Shown piece by piece: positions 51,499 to 60,200 of a DNA stretch of 64,000 bases; within the stretch, counting starts at the first letter, position 1; the number at the start of each line of letters is the position of its first letter. Made by a program: the position numbers and the translations under genes. The stretch is from Thalassomonas viridans. GTDB lineage: Bacteria > Pseudomonadota > Gammaproteobacteria > Enterobacterales > Alteromonadaceae. The notes under the pieces were generated by a model. That model was given only the letters and a program-made list of their open reading frames with translations, did not search any database and had not been told where the DNA came from. The stretch spans positions 3,038,001 through 3,102,000 of the forward strand of contig NZ_CP059733.1 in assembly GCF_000948985.2 (NCBI RefSeq), in the 5' to 3' direction.

Positions 51499-52831
51499 GC
51501 CGTCGTTTTATAACATAGTTACGGCGCATCCGGATGAGGGCAAGGTTATTCTGTATAACAGTCTTACCGGCACCCGTATCAATGTTTCGGACAGCGTTGT
51601 AGACAAGCCCCTGAGCAACTGGCTGCAAAACAGTGCCGAGCCGGAGCCTGAAATAAAGGAGTCGTTACTGTCGCAGCTGAAAAAACTCGGCTTTATTATT
51701 GATAAAGACAGGCAAGAGCAGACGTACATTAAGAAATGGCAGGACAATGTCAACTACGATGACAAGGCGCGTTCGGTCACCGTAGTGTTAACCCGAAAAT
51801 GTAATTTAGGCTGTCATTACTGTTTTCAGGATAAGGAGCAGGATGACGCCGAAGTTAACCAGCGCAAGGTATTGGACTATATCCGCTCCCAGGCCATTCC
51901 CGGCGGCTCGCTTACCGTAACCTGGTTCGGCGGCGAACCCACCTTGAAAATGAAAATGATCCATGAGTTTTCGGCGGAAATTCAACGTTATTGCCAGGAA
52001 AATAACGTGCGTTACATAGGCGCTATCACCACCAATGGCGTCAGGCTTGGCAGTGAGAAAGTGAAACAGCTGATCCAGGATAAGGTGATGCAGTATCAAA
52101 TTTCTCTCGACGGGCCTGATTTCATTCAGGAACAGAGGCGGCCGGCACTTAATGGTAGCACTACCTACGAGCAAATATTAGAAAATATCCGCCTGCTTAT
52201 CAGTCACAAGGCCAATATTATTATCAAGGTGATCATAGACACGAAAAACTGGCAGCATGTCGAGCAGATGTTCGCCGATCTTGATGCTAAAAAGATATTG
52301 CCGCATGTAAGATTTGCCATTCAGGAAACCGAATCAAAATTTTCATCGGCCAATTACGGCTGCCGTTTCGCCAGCCTTGCCGAGTTTGCCCGGGTAAAAC
52401 TCTATCTGCTAAGCAAGCTGGCCAGTTATGGTTATCCATTGTCTGAGCCCGGGAAAAAAGCGACGTTTTGCGAAGCGACCAGCCCTTATGCCACCACAAT
52501 CGATATGGAAGGCAATTTATTCCGCTGCTCTACCGAGCAGGAGAATCTGGTGGCCCGGCTTGATGACGATAACAACCAGGTATGGCTGAACAAAGAGTAT
52601 CAGGAGCTGTTTTTTACCCCCGAGCTTGGCACTCACGAAGGCTGTAATTCCTGTAAGGTGCTGCCCATTTGCGGTGGCGGCTGTACTATCGCGGCAAAAA
52701 ATATGGCTAACCGGCAAACCTGCTCTTTTTATAAACCCGGGATAGGCGATTATTTGCGTATGCTGGCGGGAAAACCCATTGATAAGCCTGAGATAACTCC
52801 TGTGGTTATCGAGCAGGTGGCATTGGGGTAA
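51455..52831 (+). CDS. Radical SAM/SPASM peptide maturase D
   Basis: 458-aa enzyme if started at GTG 51455, which has GAGGAG upstream; a TTG at 51422 is also in frame. It overlaps the end of gene C by 44 bp. Core CNLGCHYCFQDK (C116, C120, C123), WFGGEPTLKM, AITTNGVRL, YQISLDGPDFIQEQRRP; SPASM TFCEATSPY...LFRCSTE, CNSCKVLPICGGGC and TCSF. Last gene of the maturase operon, followed by a strong terminator. Confidence 0.93.
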   Translation: MKNQTQTSTLNACYKPSFYNIVTAHPDEGKVILYNSLTGTRINVSDSVVDKPLSNWLQNSAEPEPEIKESLLSQLKKLGFIIDKDRQEQTYIKKWQDNVNYDDKARSVTVVLTRKCNLGCHYCFQDKEQDDAEVNQRKVLDYIRSQAIPGGSLTVTWFGGEPTLKMKMIHEFSAEIQRYCQENNVRYIGAITTNGVRLGSEKVKQLIQDKVMQYQISLDGPDFIQEQRRPALNGSTTYEQILENIRLLISHKANIIIKVIIDTKNWQHVEQMFADLDAKKILPHVRFAIQETESKFSSANYGCRFASLAEFARVKLYLLSKLASYGYPLSEPGKKATFCEATSPYATTIDMEGNLFRCSTEQENLVARLDDDNNQVWLNKEYQELFFTPELGTHEGCNSCKVLPICGGGCTIAAKNMANRQTCSFYKPGIGDYLRMLAGKPIDKPEITPVVIEQVALG

Positions 52832-52895
52832 AAAGGGTTATTGTCACAGGGCTTGGGCCGGTTAAGGCCCGCTTGTGGTGCCTAACTGACGAAAT

Positions 52896-52928
52896 GCCCG
52901 GTTCGAAATGGTAATGAACCGGGCTTGT
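52896..52928 (+). terminator. Terminator after maturase D
   Basis: Perfect 9-bp stem GCCCGGTTC / GAACCGGGC with an 11-nt loop, followed by TTGTT. Lies between convergent genes. Confidence 0.75.
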
Positions 52929-52966
52929 TCCTCAGTTACTGCTTTTTCAACTACTGCTGCCTGCGG

Positions 52967-53254
52967 TTACAGCTCACGGGCAAGCGCAGATAAACTCTGG
53001 TGGAGCTGTTCTATTCTCTCGCGGTAGTTTTCGGCCTGTTCCTTGAGCCAGCAGCTGAGATGGCGGATCCCTTCGCCGGTTTGCGGGCTGATGTTATCCG
53101 GCTCGCGGGTGACGGCAGCAAAGGCATCGCAGAGAAAGGCGCATTCTTCGCTGAACTTGTTAAAATCGTCGCTCAAGCTGATGCATTCGCTGGAAAGCTG
53201 CTTTATTTGCTCGTCGTCATCCAGAGGGGTATAGGTATCGTCTGATTCAGACAT
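52967..53254 (-). CDS. Module helper protein, copy 3 (95 aa)
   Basis: Diverged homologue of helpers 1 and 2. Conserved core: CISLSDDFNKFSEECAFLCDAFAAVTREPDNISPQTGEGIRHLSCWLKEQ, with a similar Cys pattern and helix periodicity; N- and C-termini differ (MSESDDTYTPLDDDEQIKQL at the start). Amino-acid conservation despite DNA divergence supports a real protein family. It overlaps the peptide stop by 8 bp and is convergent with maturase D. Confidence 0.78.
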   Translation of the reverse strand: MSESDDTYTPLDDDEQIKQLSSECISLSDDFNKFSEECAFLCDAFAAVTREPDNISPQTGEGIRHLSCWLKEQAENYRERIEQLHQSLSALAREL

Positions 53255-53402
53255 GAGTCTGTCCTCCGCTTAACATTAACTGTGGGAATTTGCCGGGCAA
53301 ATGGTCTGTGCTTGCTGGCGTGAGACTATGAGGGGCAAGTTTCTTTTCTGTTAAATAAACTTTAATCGAGTGAAACTCTGGCATATCATTAGGCTTAGCC
53401 AT
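53247..53402 (-). CDS. Module peptide, copy 3 (51 aa)
   Basis: Starts MAKPNDMPEFHSIKVYLTE like the other two, then diverges completely (KKLAPHSLTPASTDHLPGKF) and ends SGGQTHV, keeping the GG-x-x-HV tail. It has no cysteine. AGGAG ribosome site before the ATG, as in copies 1 and 2. The fixed head and tail around a changing middle is the clearest sign that the family is functional. Confidence 0.75.
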   Translation of the reverse strand: MAKPNDMPEFHSIKVYLTEKKLAPHSLTPASTDHLPGKFPQLMLSGGQTHV

Positions 53403-53431
53403 AATGGATACTCCTGTTATCTGTTGTGGTA

Positions 53432-53465
53432 GCTTCCTCCGGGTGTGGTCGCACTCGGGGGGAGC
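53432..53465. promoter_or_regulatory. Conserved hairpin upstream of module peptide 3
   Basis: GCTTCCTCCGGGTG pairs with CACTCGGGGGGAGC around a 6-nt loop. The sequence has changed from copies 1 and 2, but the 14-bp stem is kept with three wobbles (plus-strand reading). Confidence 0.58.
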
Positions 53466-53590
53466 GCCTGTTTTTGCTTCTTACTTGTCTGTAAATACCT
53501 CCGTCGGTTGCTTGATACCCCTTAATTGATAGTACAAAACTCAGGATAAATCCGCCTGGGAGAGCAAATAATTTTCCGGCAATTTTCCTG

Positions 53591-53610
53591 AACTGTACAG
53601 ATAACTGTAC
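53591..53610. promoter_or_regulatory. Candidate operator, module copy 3
   Basis: AACTGTAC-AGAT-AACTGTAC: a direct repeat of 12-bp period that is also a perfect palindrome (GTACAG-ATAA-CTGTAC). Best-preserved version of the site at 2259 and 23507. Confidence 0.55.
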
Positions 53611-53620
53611 TCTATTCTTA

Positions 53621-54118
53621 ATGTTATGAAAAATAAGAGGTTTAATTATACTGTTCGCACTGGCTGTTATGCTTTTGGTTATCACAAAAAGCTCGGGGAC
53701 AAGAGAGGCAATACGGGTATACATTTGCAGCGAGGGCGGGGCGTTATTTTAAATGTCAGGTAAAGGTTATTTTTATCGCTGGAAGCTGATACTGCGGATT
53801 TGAACGTAGGTTTTCGTTCTCGTTTGCCTGCTTCGGGCAAAAGGCGGTTAAATTAACATATAGCGGCTAAAGCCATATTTGTTCTGGATCATATAAGCTA
53901 TTATTTTTACTGGCAATTGCTGAAAAAATCGGCGAATAAGTTATTGTTTAAAAAAATGTTAATATAACTAAGTTCGGGCCATTTACTTCATTGTGAGCTG
54001 CTGATATTCTTCACCTTTTACGAATGCTCTCGTAAATAAATTGTTATTTCGATTTTTCACCGCATGTTAAATGCACTTTATTAAAGCGATATGCTTGTTT
54101 CCTGATAGAGAAGTTGTA
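53621..54118. other. Intergenic, no gene seen
   Basis: AT-rich 500-bp stretch upstream of the leucine-rich-repeat lipoprotein. Contains no hairpin or repeat of note. Promoters for that gene are presumably here, but no clear -35/-10 pair was picked out. Confidence 0.4.
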
Positions 54119-55855
54119 ATGCCGTATAGAAAAGTAAAATTTACCCTGGCGGGCGGTTTGTTGGCCACCGTGAGCGGTTGTGCCATGATGGCGCCCGAGT
54201 CTGTAGATGAATTGGTTTTCAAAGATGCCAATTTTGCCGCTTGTGTTAAAAGAACCAACCAGCCGAGCCTGGCGCTGATACAAGAGCTGAAATGTGGCGT
54301 AAAGGGAATTACTTCGGTAGAAGAGATAAAATATATGCCCGGGCTGGTCAGCTTAAATCTGTACAACAACGAACTGACCGAAATAGACACCCGTTATAAC
54401 CCTAAACTGGAAAGCCTGGTGGTGGGAAAAAATAAGATTACCTCGATAGATCTGAGCCGTAACCCTGAGCTGAACATGCTCAATGTTGAGCAAAACCCGC
54501 TGAAAAGCCTGGATGTCAGTGAAAACAAGGCGCTGAAGCGTCTGTATGCCTATAAGATCCCGTTAACGGAAATCGATGTTACCGGCTTGAGCAAGCTGGA
54601 AGATTTGGGGTTAAGCCGGCATAAGCTGACGTCGCTCGACCTGTCGCAAAACCCGCTGCTGAGCATGTTAAACCTTAGCATCGGGACATTAGCTGAATTG
54701 GATCTGAGCGCCAACCCGGCACTTGAGATGGCTTTTATTGGCGGCAACAAGCTCACCGACATAGATTTTAGCAAAAACCCGGAGATCACCCGGTTAAATG
54801 TACGGGATAACCAGTTGACCGAACTGGATATCAGCGGCTTGGAGCAGCTTTATTCTATAAAGGCCGACTATAACCAGCTGGCCACCATTAAGCTGGGCGA
54901 TAAACCGGAACTTTCGAGCCTGGAGCTGAACAACAACCAGTTAACGGCGCTGAATCTGGAAAACGCCCCTGTGCTGTCTAAATTAGTGGCCTTTAATAAT
55001 CCCCTGAGTGAACTGATTCTGGCCGACGACAATAATATTTCGACCTTGTCGGTTGAAGGTACGCCTTATGCGCTGTCGACCGAGGGCAAGGCGGCTGAAG
55101 ACAAGGGTATAGAGCAGCTGGTAACTCCCAGGGTGAATATCCTTGAATCCGGGCTGATTGTTAAACAGGGAGCCGGACAGAAAGTCACGCCGGGCCTGCT
55201 GGTAAAACCTCAGTTGGGCCAGTATATCGGCTTTACCTACAGCGTTAATCTGCCCAAGGATGCCGGGCGGTTAAGCAACCAGGTGCAGTTTCCCATCACT
55301 GTCCGTATGACCCATCCTGAGCTGACCAATCCTAAAAACAACCATAAGTTTTCGGAGTCGAAATGGACGGATACCATGTTCAAAAACAACACCAACCTGG
55401 CATGGTGGTATTTCGGTGAAGCCTATGAACTGGTGGAAGGACGCTGGAAACTTGATATTTTATACCGCGACAGTGTGATCGCCAGTAAATCATATTTGTT
55501 GATCGACCCGAATAAATCTGACGAAGAAAGGGACGAAGATACCCGCCAGGCCCTGATGATGCACGAGTTAGTGCTTGAAGGGGATAAAACCCTGTGCGCC
55601 GAATCCAAGTTCAGGGGCTGTCTGGATTTTGAATCTCAGCAGGCTTGTGTTACCGCCCTGACACCACATAAAAATCAGTGCCGCAGAAAGTCATTTTACC
55701 ATTTAAGAGGCAAGGCCAATCAGGTGCCGTCGGTGGAGCAGCTGCGCAGCTATTTCAGTGATTATACCGCCTGTATGTCGATGAGTTACATTAAGCAGCA
55801 ATCGGTAATTACCGCCGATCAGGTTTCGGCCTGTTTTACGGAGAATGCCGGGTAA
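54119..55855 (+). CDS. Leucine-rich-repeat lipoprotein with DUF3859-like domain
   Basis: 578-aa lipoprotein. Signal peptide with lipobox TVSGC (Cys at about residue 20). Residues ~75-330 hold about a dozen short leucine-rich repeats of ~21-23 aa (SLNLYNNELTEIDTRYNPKL, SLDLSQNPLLSMLNLS and so on). Then a DUF3859-like domain (WWYFGEAYELVEGRWKLDILYRDSVIASKSYLL) and a Cys-containing helical tail. The start is ATG 54119; the 54071 frame start has no ribosome site. Leucine-rich repeats mediate protein binding; a role in surface adhesion or inhibition is inference. Confidence 0.85.
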   Translation: MPYRKVKFTLAGGLLATVSGCAMMAPESVDELVFKDANFAACVKRTNQPSLALIQELKCGVKGITSVEEIKYMPGLVSLNLYNNELTEIDTRYNPKLESLVVGKNKITSIDLSRNPELNMLNVEQNPLKSLDVSENKALKRLYAYKIPLTEIDVTGLSKLEDLGLSRHKLTSLDLSQNPLLSMLNLSIGTLAELDLSANPALEMAFIGGNKLTDIDFSKNPEITRLNVRDNQLTELDISGLEQLYSIKADYNQLATIKLGDKPELSSLELNNNQLTALNLENAPVLSKLVAFNNPLSELILADDNNISTLSVEGTPYALSTEGKAAEDKGIEQLVTPRVNILESGLIVKQGAGQKVTPGLLVKPQLGQYIGFTYSVNLPKDAGRLSNQVQFPITVRMTHPELTNPKNNHKFSESKWTDTMFKNNTNLAWWYFGEAYELVEGRWKLDILYRDSVIASKSYLLIDPNKSDEERDEDTRQALMMHELVLEGDKTLCAESKFRGCLDFESQQACVTALTPHKNQCRRKSFYHLRGKANQVPSVEQLRSYFSDYTACMSMSYIKQQSVITADQVSACFTENAG

Positions 55856-55914
55856 ACAAGCATTTTTGTTAAGGCGTTAAGGCTTTATTGTTAAGGCTTT
55901 CTTGTTAAGACAAG

Positions 55915-55950
55915 CCGGTATCGCCTGAACTGGCGATACCGGTTTTTTAT
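55915..55950 (+). terminator. Terminator after the LRR lipoprotein
   Basis: CCGGTATCGCC / GGCGATACCGG, an 11-bp perfect stem with a 6-nt loop, followed by TTTTTTATTTTTT. Confidence 0.95.
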
Positions 55951-56070
55951 TTTTTGGCTGAGCAGTCACCGTAGGGATTTATGTTGACTTGCTGAGCATA
56001 TGCAAGGTCTGTATTATTTATCACAAGTGATAAATAAACGTCATCTCAGTATGTTACAGGAAGGAATAAA

Positions 56071-56844
56071 ATGGATTACGTAGCCGTCAATAAAGAAGCC
56101 TGGGACAAGCGCACTAAAGTGCATGTCGAGTCTGCCTTTTATGATGTTGAAGGGTTTCTTGCCGGAAAATCTTCCCTGAACCCCATAGAGCGTCAGTTGC
56201 TTGGGGATGTAACGGGTAAGAGTCTGCTGCATCTGCAATGCCATTTTGGTTTAGATACTTTGTCCTGGGCCCGCCTGGGGGCGAAAGTTACCGGGGTAGA
56301 CCTGTCCCCGCAGGCGATAACACAGGCGCAGGAACTGGCGCAAACTGCGGATTTACCGGCCCGTTTTATCAACAGCGACGTCTATGCCTTTGGCGAGAGC
56401 AGCACCGAGCGGTTTGATATTGTGTTCACTTCTTATGGCGTTTTGTGCTGGCTGCCGGATCTGGATCTGTGGGCGCAAACCATAGCCAAATCATTAAAAC
56501 CCGGGGGACGTTTTTACCTGGTGGAATTCCATCCCTTTCATGACGTGTTATCCGGCTATTGTTATTTTCCCGGCAAGGCTCCGGATATCGAAGAAGAGGG
56601 CACCTATACCGAAAATTGTCCGGGTGAAAAGTCGACTGTGCTCACCTGGCCGCACTCCCTCAGTGAAGTTATTGCCGCCTTAATTAAAGCGGGTATTACC
56701 ATTGAAGGTTTTCAGGAATATCCCTTTAGTCCTTATAACTGTTTTCCCGATCTGGAGTTTGTCGACGGTAAGGGATACCGCCTGCTGTTCAAAGGACAGG
56801 CAATCCCTCTGGTATATTCGCTAACTGCCCGCAAAGTTCCGTAG
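56071..56844 (+). CDS. Class I SAM-dependent methyltransferase
   Basis: 257-aa methyltransferase of the UbiE/Methyltransf_11-like group. SAM site LLHLQCHFGLDTLSWARLGAKVTGVDLSPQAI (motif I, about residues 50-80), then FDIVFTSYGVLCWLPDL (motif II), LKPGGRFYLVEFHPF (motif III). AGGAAGG-type ribosome site before ATG 56071. Stands alone between two terminators. Substrate unknown; it could act on a small molecule. Confidence 0.9.
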   Translation: MDYVAVNKEAWDKRTKVHVESAFYDVEGFLAGKSSLNPIERQLLGDVTGKSLLHLQCHFGLDTLSWARLGAKVTGVDLSPQAITQAQELAQTADLPARFINSDVYAFGESSTERFDIVFTSYGVLCWLPDLDLWAQTIAKSLKPGGRFYLVEFHPFHDVLSGYCYFPGKAPDIEEEGTYTENCPGEKSTVLTWPHSLSEVIAALIKAGITIEGFQEYPFSPYNCFPDLEFVDGKGYRLLFKGQAIPLVYSLTARKVP

Positions 56845-56860
56845 AATCCCAATCAGGTTA

Positions 56861-56902
56861 AATATTGCCCCGGGCCTTACATCAAAGGGCCGGGCCAATA
56901 TT
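56861..56902 (+). terminator. Hairpin after the methyltransferase
   Basis: AATATTGCCCCGGGCCTT pairs with AAGGGCCGGGCCAATATT with two mismatches and a 6-nt loop. No long T-run, so it may be bidirectional or only transcript-stabilising. Confidence 0.65.
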
Positions 56903-57263
56903 CACTTGCTATTGCTTGACCCGGTCCTAATCCTGTCTGTTGTCTGCTGCAACTGGGCTATTTGCAGTCGGACTATAATTATGTCAAGCTTGAGGTGTAC
57001 GTTATTTGCTCGTTTTATCCCGGTTATTGCGTAAATATATAAGGGATAAGGCGATTTTCTATGTGCGCTTTAACCGTCAGACGTTAAGCCTTTGCCCTGG
57101 TTGCAAGCAAGATAGAGAAAGGGCGGCAATTGGGGCCCCGGCTTTGACAAAGCCAGCAAAATAAAGTGTTACTACAGTTCAACCGGCTACATGGAGGTAA
57201 TGATACCCTGTTAGCAGGTCATTCCCGGTAAAGAGCAGTAATTTCTGAACACGGGAGCAGTAT

Positions 57264-60200
57264 ATGAACAAGTGGTTTGGGTGCGGTTTACTTATTTTAA
57301 TCTCCGGCTATATCACGGCTGAAGATATTGAGCTTTATGTTGGTGATGTTTCCCAGCGTAGCGGCACTAAACCCCAGGTGCTGATCATTTTCGACAACTC
57401 CGGCAGCATGAGCACTTCGGAAGAAGTCAAAACTCCCTATGATCCTGATACCGTTTACCCGGCCATCGGCGGCTTTAACAGCTTGTCGGAGAGGTTTATT
57501 TATTTCACCAAAGGCACCGGGGTTGACGGTACGATCCCGGTTCCGGACAGTCCGAGCGAAGCCCGGCGCTTTTTATACGATATAAACTCCTGTCATACCG
57601 CGAAGCTTCGTTTGGACAGTGTCGGTTATTATACCGGCCATATCCGTGAATATACCTTCAAAGGTAACTCAGGCAGCTGGCAGGAAATTCCTGACAATAA
57701 CGGCGCTAACATTGAAATTATTGACTGCTGGGATGACGTTAACCTGGAAGATCCGGAAAATGCCGGCATATTAAAGAAAAACTCTCCGCTGGAAGCCTTG
57801 CCCGACGGTTACCCGGTTGACGGTAAGGGCACCAAACAAAATCCGGTTTATTATACCGCCAATGCCGCAGATTCACAGACTCAGCTGGGCACAGGCGAGG
57901 TAGTCACCCTGTATACCGACAATTATCTGCGCTGGAGCCAGGGGGAAAGCATTGCTACGGTTAACCGCAGTCGGCTCGATATTGCCAAAGATACGGTCAC
58001 GGACTTGATAGAGTCGGCTCCGTCGATAGACTTTGGCCTGCAGATTTTCAACCATAACCACAGCGGCGAATATACCCGCGACGGCGGCCGGGTAGTGTTT
58101 GGTATTCAGGAAAGCACGGCGGCGGCACGCCAGGAGTTGATCGATATTATCAACCTGGAGCTGGACGCGGAAACCAATACCCCGTTATGTGAAACCCTTT
58201 ATGAAGCGCGGCGTTATTTCGGCGGTTTGTCGGTGGACTTTGGCGATAACGACTCCAACCGGGGCGGTAGCTATAAGGGCAATACGCCGCCAAGGGATAC
58301 TTCGGTTGAAGATAATAAAACCTATATTGCCCCCTATAACGGCTGTAGCAACCAGGTGTATGTGATTCTGATCACAGATGGTCAGCCTACCCGGGATCTG
58401 GCGGCAGATACTTATGTTAAAGGCTTGCCGGGGGTCGGTGGCCCTTTCAATGTCAATGGCACCAACAACTACCTGGCGGCTTTGGCCGGCTGGATGAATA
58501 CCAATGATATTAATGACAATATCGACGGTAACCAGCATGCCACCTTGTTTACCATAGGTTTTGGTAAAGATGCCGTTAATGATGCCGGTGAATTGCTGCA
58601 GGAAGCGGCAACCCAGGGGGGCGGGCAATATTATCCCGCCGAAGATCCCAGCAGTTTATTGTCTTCGCTGCAGTCGGCGCTGATTGAGATTGCCCGGGAA
58701 AATACCAGCTTTACTTCCCCTTCGATTGCTTCGAATAATTTCGACCGCACCGAAACTCTGGATTCGGTTTATTACGCCATGTTTTTACCGGATCGCGGGC
58801 CGCGCTGGCAGGGCAATATTAAAAAGCTTAAAGTTGTTAACGGCGTACAGGTGGACCGTACCAATACCTCTGCTATCAACAGTGAAGGTAATATAGAAGA
58901 CAGTGCCAAAACCTTCTGGACCCAGGCGACAAGCGCCGACGGCAATGAAGTTAAAGAAGGCGGGGTCGCGGAAATGCTGCGCAGTAAAAGCGACCGCACG
59001 ATTTTAAGCGATCTCGGGGCTTCCGGCTCTTTGGTGGCGTTGACCCGGGCCAATGCCCAAGCTGCCTTTGGCGGCAGCGCCGAGCTGGCGGCGAAACTGG
59101 ATGTGACAGAAGATGAAATTGATGCCCATCTTGACTGGGCCAAAGGCGTGGATGTCGATGATGCCGACAATGACGGCTCCACCACGGATATACGTTTTGA
59201 TGTTTTCGCCGATCCTCTGCATTCCAAACCTTTGGTGATCAACTATGGCGGCTCCAGCAGCTCACAGGATGTCCGCATTATTATCGGCACCAACGCCGGG
59301 GTCCTGCATATGTTTGACGATAACGGCGATACTGTGGATGAAAACTGGGCCTTTATGCCGAAAGAGTTTTTCCCCAACATTAAAACCCTGAAGAATAATT
59401 ATCCCACCTCCGCCAAGGTATACGGCATTGACGGCTCGCCTGCTTCCTATATTCTGGATAAAAACGGTGACGGCACCATCAACAGCGCCAGCGGCGACAA
59501 GGCCTGGGTGTTTGTCGGCCTGCGCCGGGGCGGCTCTTCTTATTATGCCCTGGATGTCACCATTCCCGACTCGCCGAAATTACTTTGGCATATCGACAGC
59601 GGCACCTCAGGTTACAGTGAGCTGGGACAGTCCTGGTCACAGCCCAGGGTGGGATATTCAGCGCTAAATGTTTCCGGCGGCACTGCCAATCCGGTGATCT
59701 TTTTCGGTGGCGGTTATGATATAGGCAAAGACAGCTCGGGGGCGGGCAGCAACGACAGTGTCGGCCGGGCCATTTATATGGCGGATGCCAAAACCGGGAC
59801 TCTGTTATGGAGCCTGAGTCCGTCAACGGCTTCGGGCAATCATACCCAGGTGCCGACGCTGAGCGACAGTATTCCCGCCAGCATCGGCATTTTGGACAGC
59901 GACTCCGACGGCCTGGTGGACCGTTTATATGCCGGTGATACCGGCGGCAATGTCTGGCGCGTCGATATGCCCGGCAATGCGCCGAAAAGCAGCGAAACCC
60001 CGTGGACGGCTTTTAAGCTGGCAGAGCTTGGCGGCACCAGTACTACGGATGACAGGCGTTTTTTCAGTGAACCTTCGATTGTCAGGACCATAATCAGCGA
60101 TACCCTGGAAACCTCGGTAACCGACGAGGACGGTAAAACCACGACGGTAGTTACGCGCCAGGAAAGGCCCTATGAGGCTATTTTAATCGGCAGCGGCGAC

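Larger units (their letters stand above)
52967..53620 (-). repeat. Peptide-helper module, copy 3 (diverged)
   Basis: Shares with copies 1 and 2 the peptide start region, the 8-bp gene overlap, the upstream hairpin, an AGGAGG-like minus-strand motif (near 53503) and the operator. The helper DNA and the peptide C-terminus are strongly diverged, and the shared GGGCGGG hairpin is replaced by another terminator. The strongest DNA identity is in the ~60 bp around the peptide start. Confidence 0.75.

Noticed and set aside
53395..53724. 109-aa minus-strand frame upstream of module peptide 3
   Set aside because: Runs through the conserved hairpin and operator; not preserved in copies 1 and 2.
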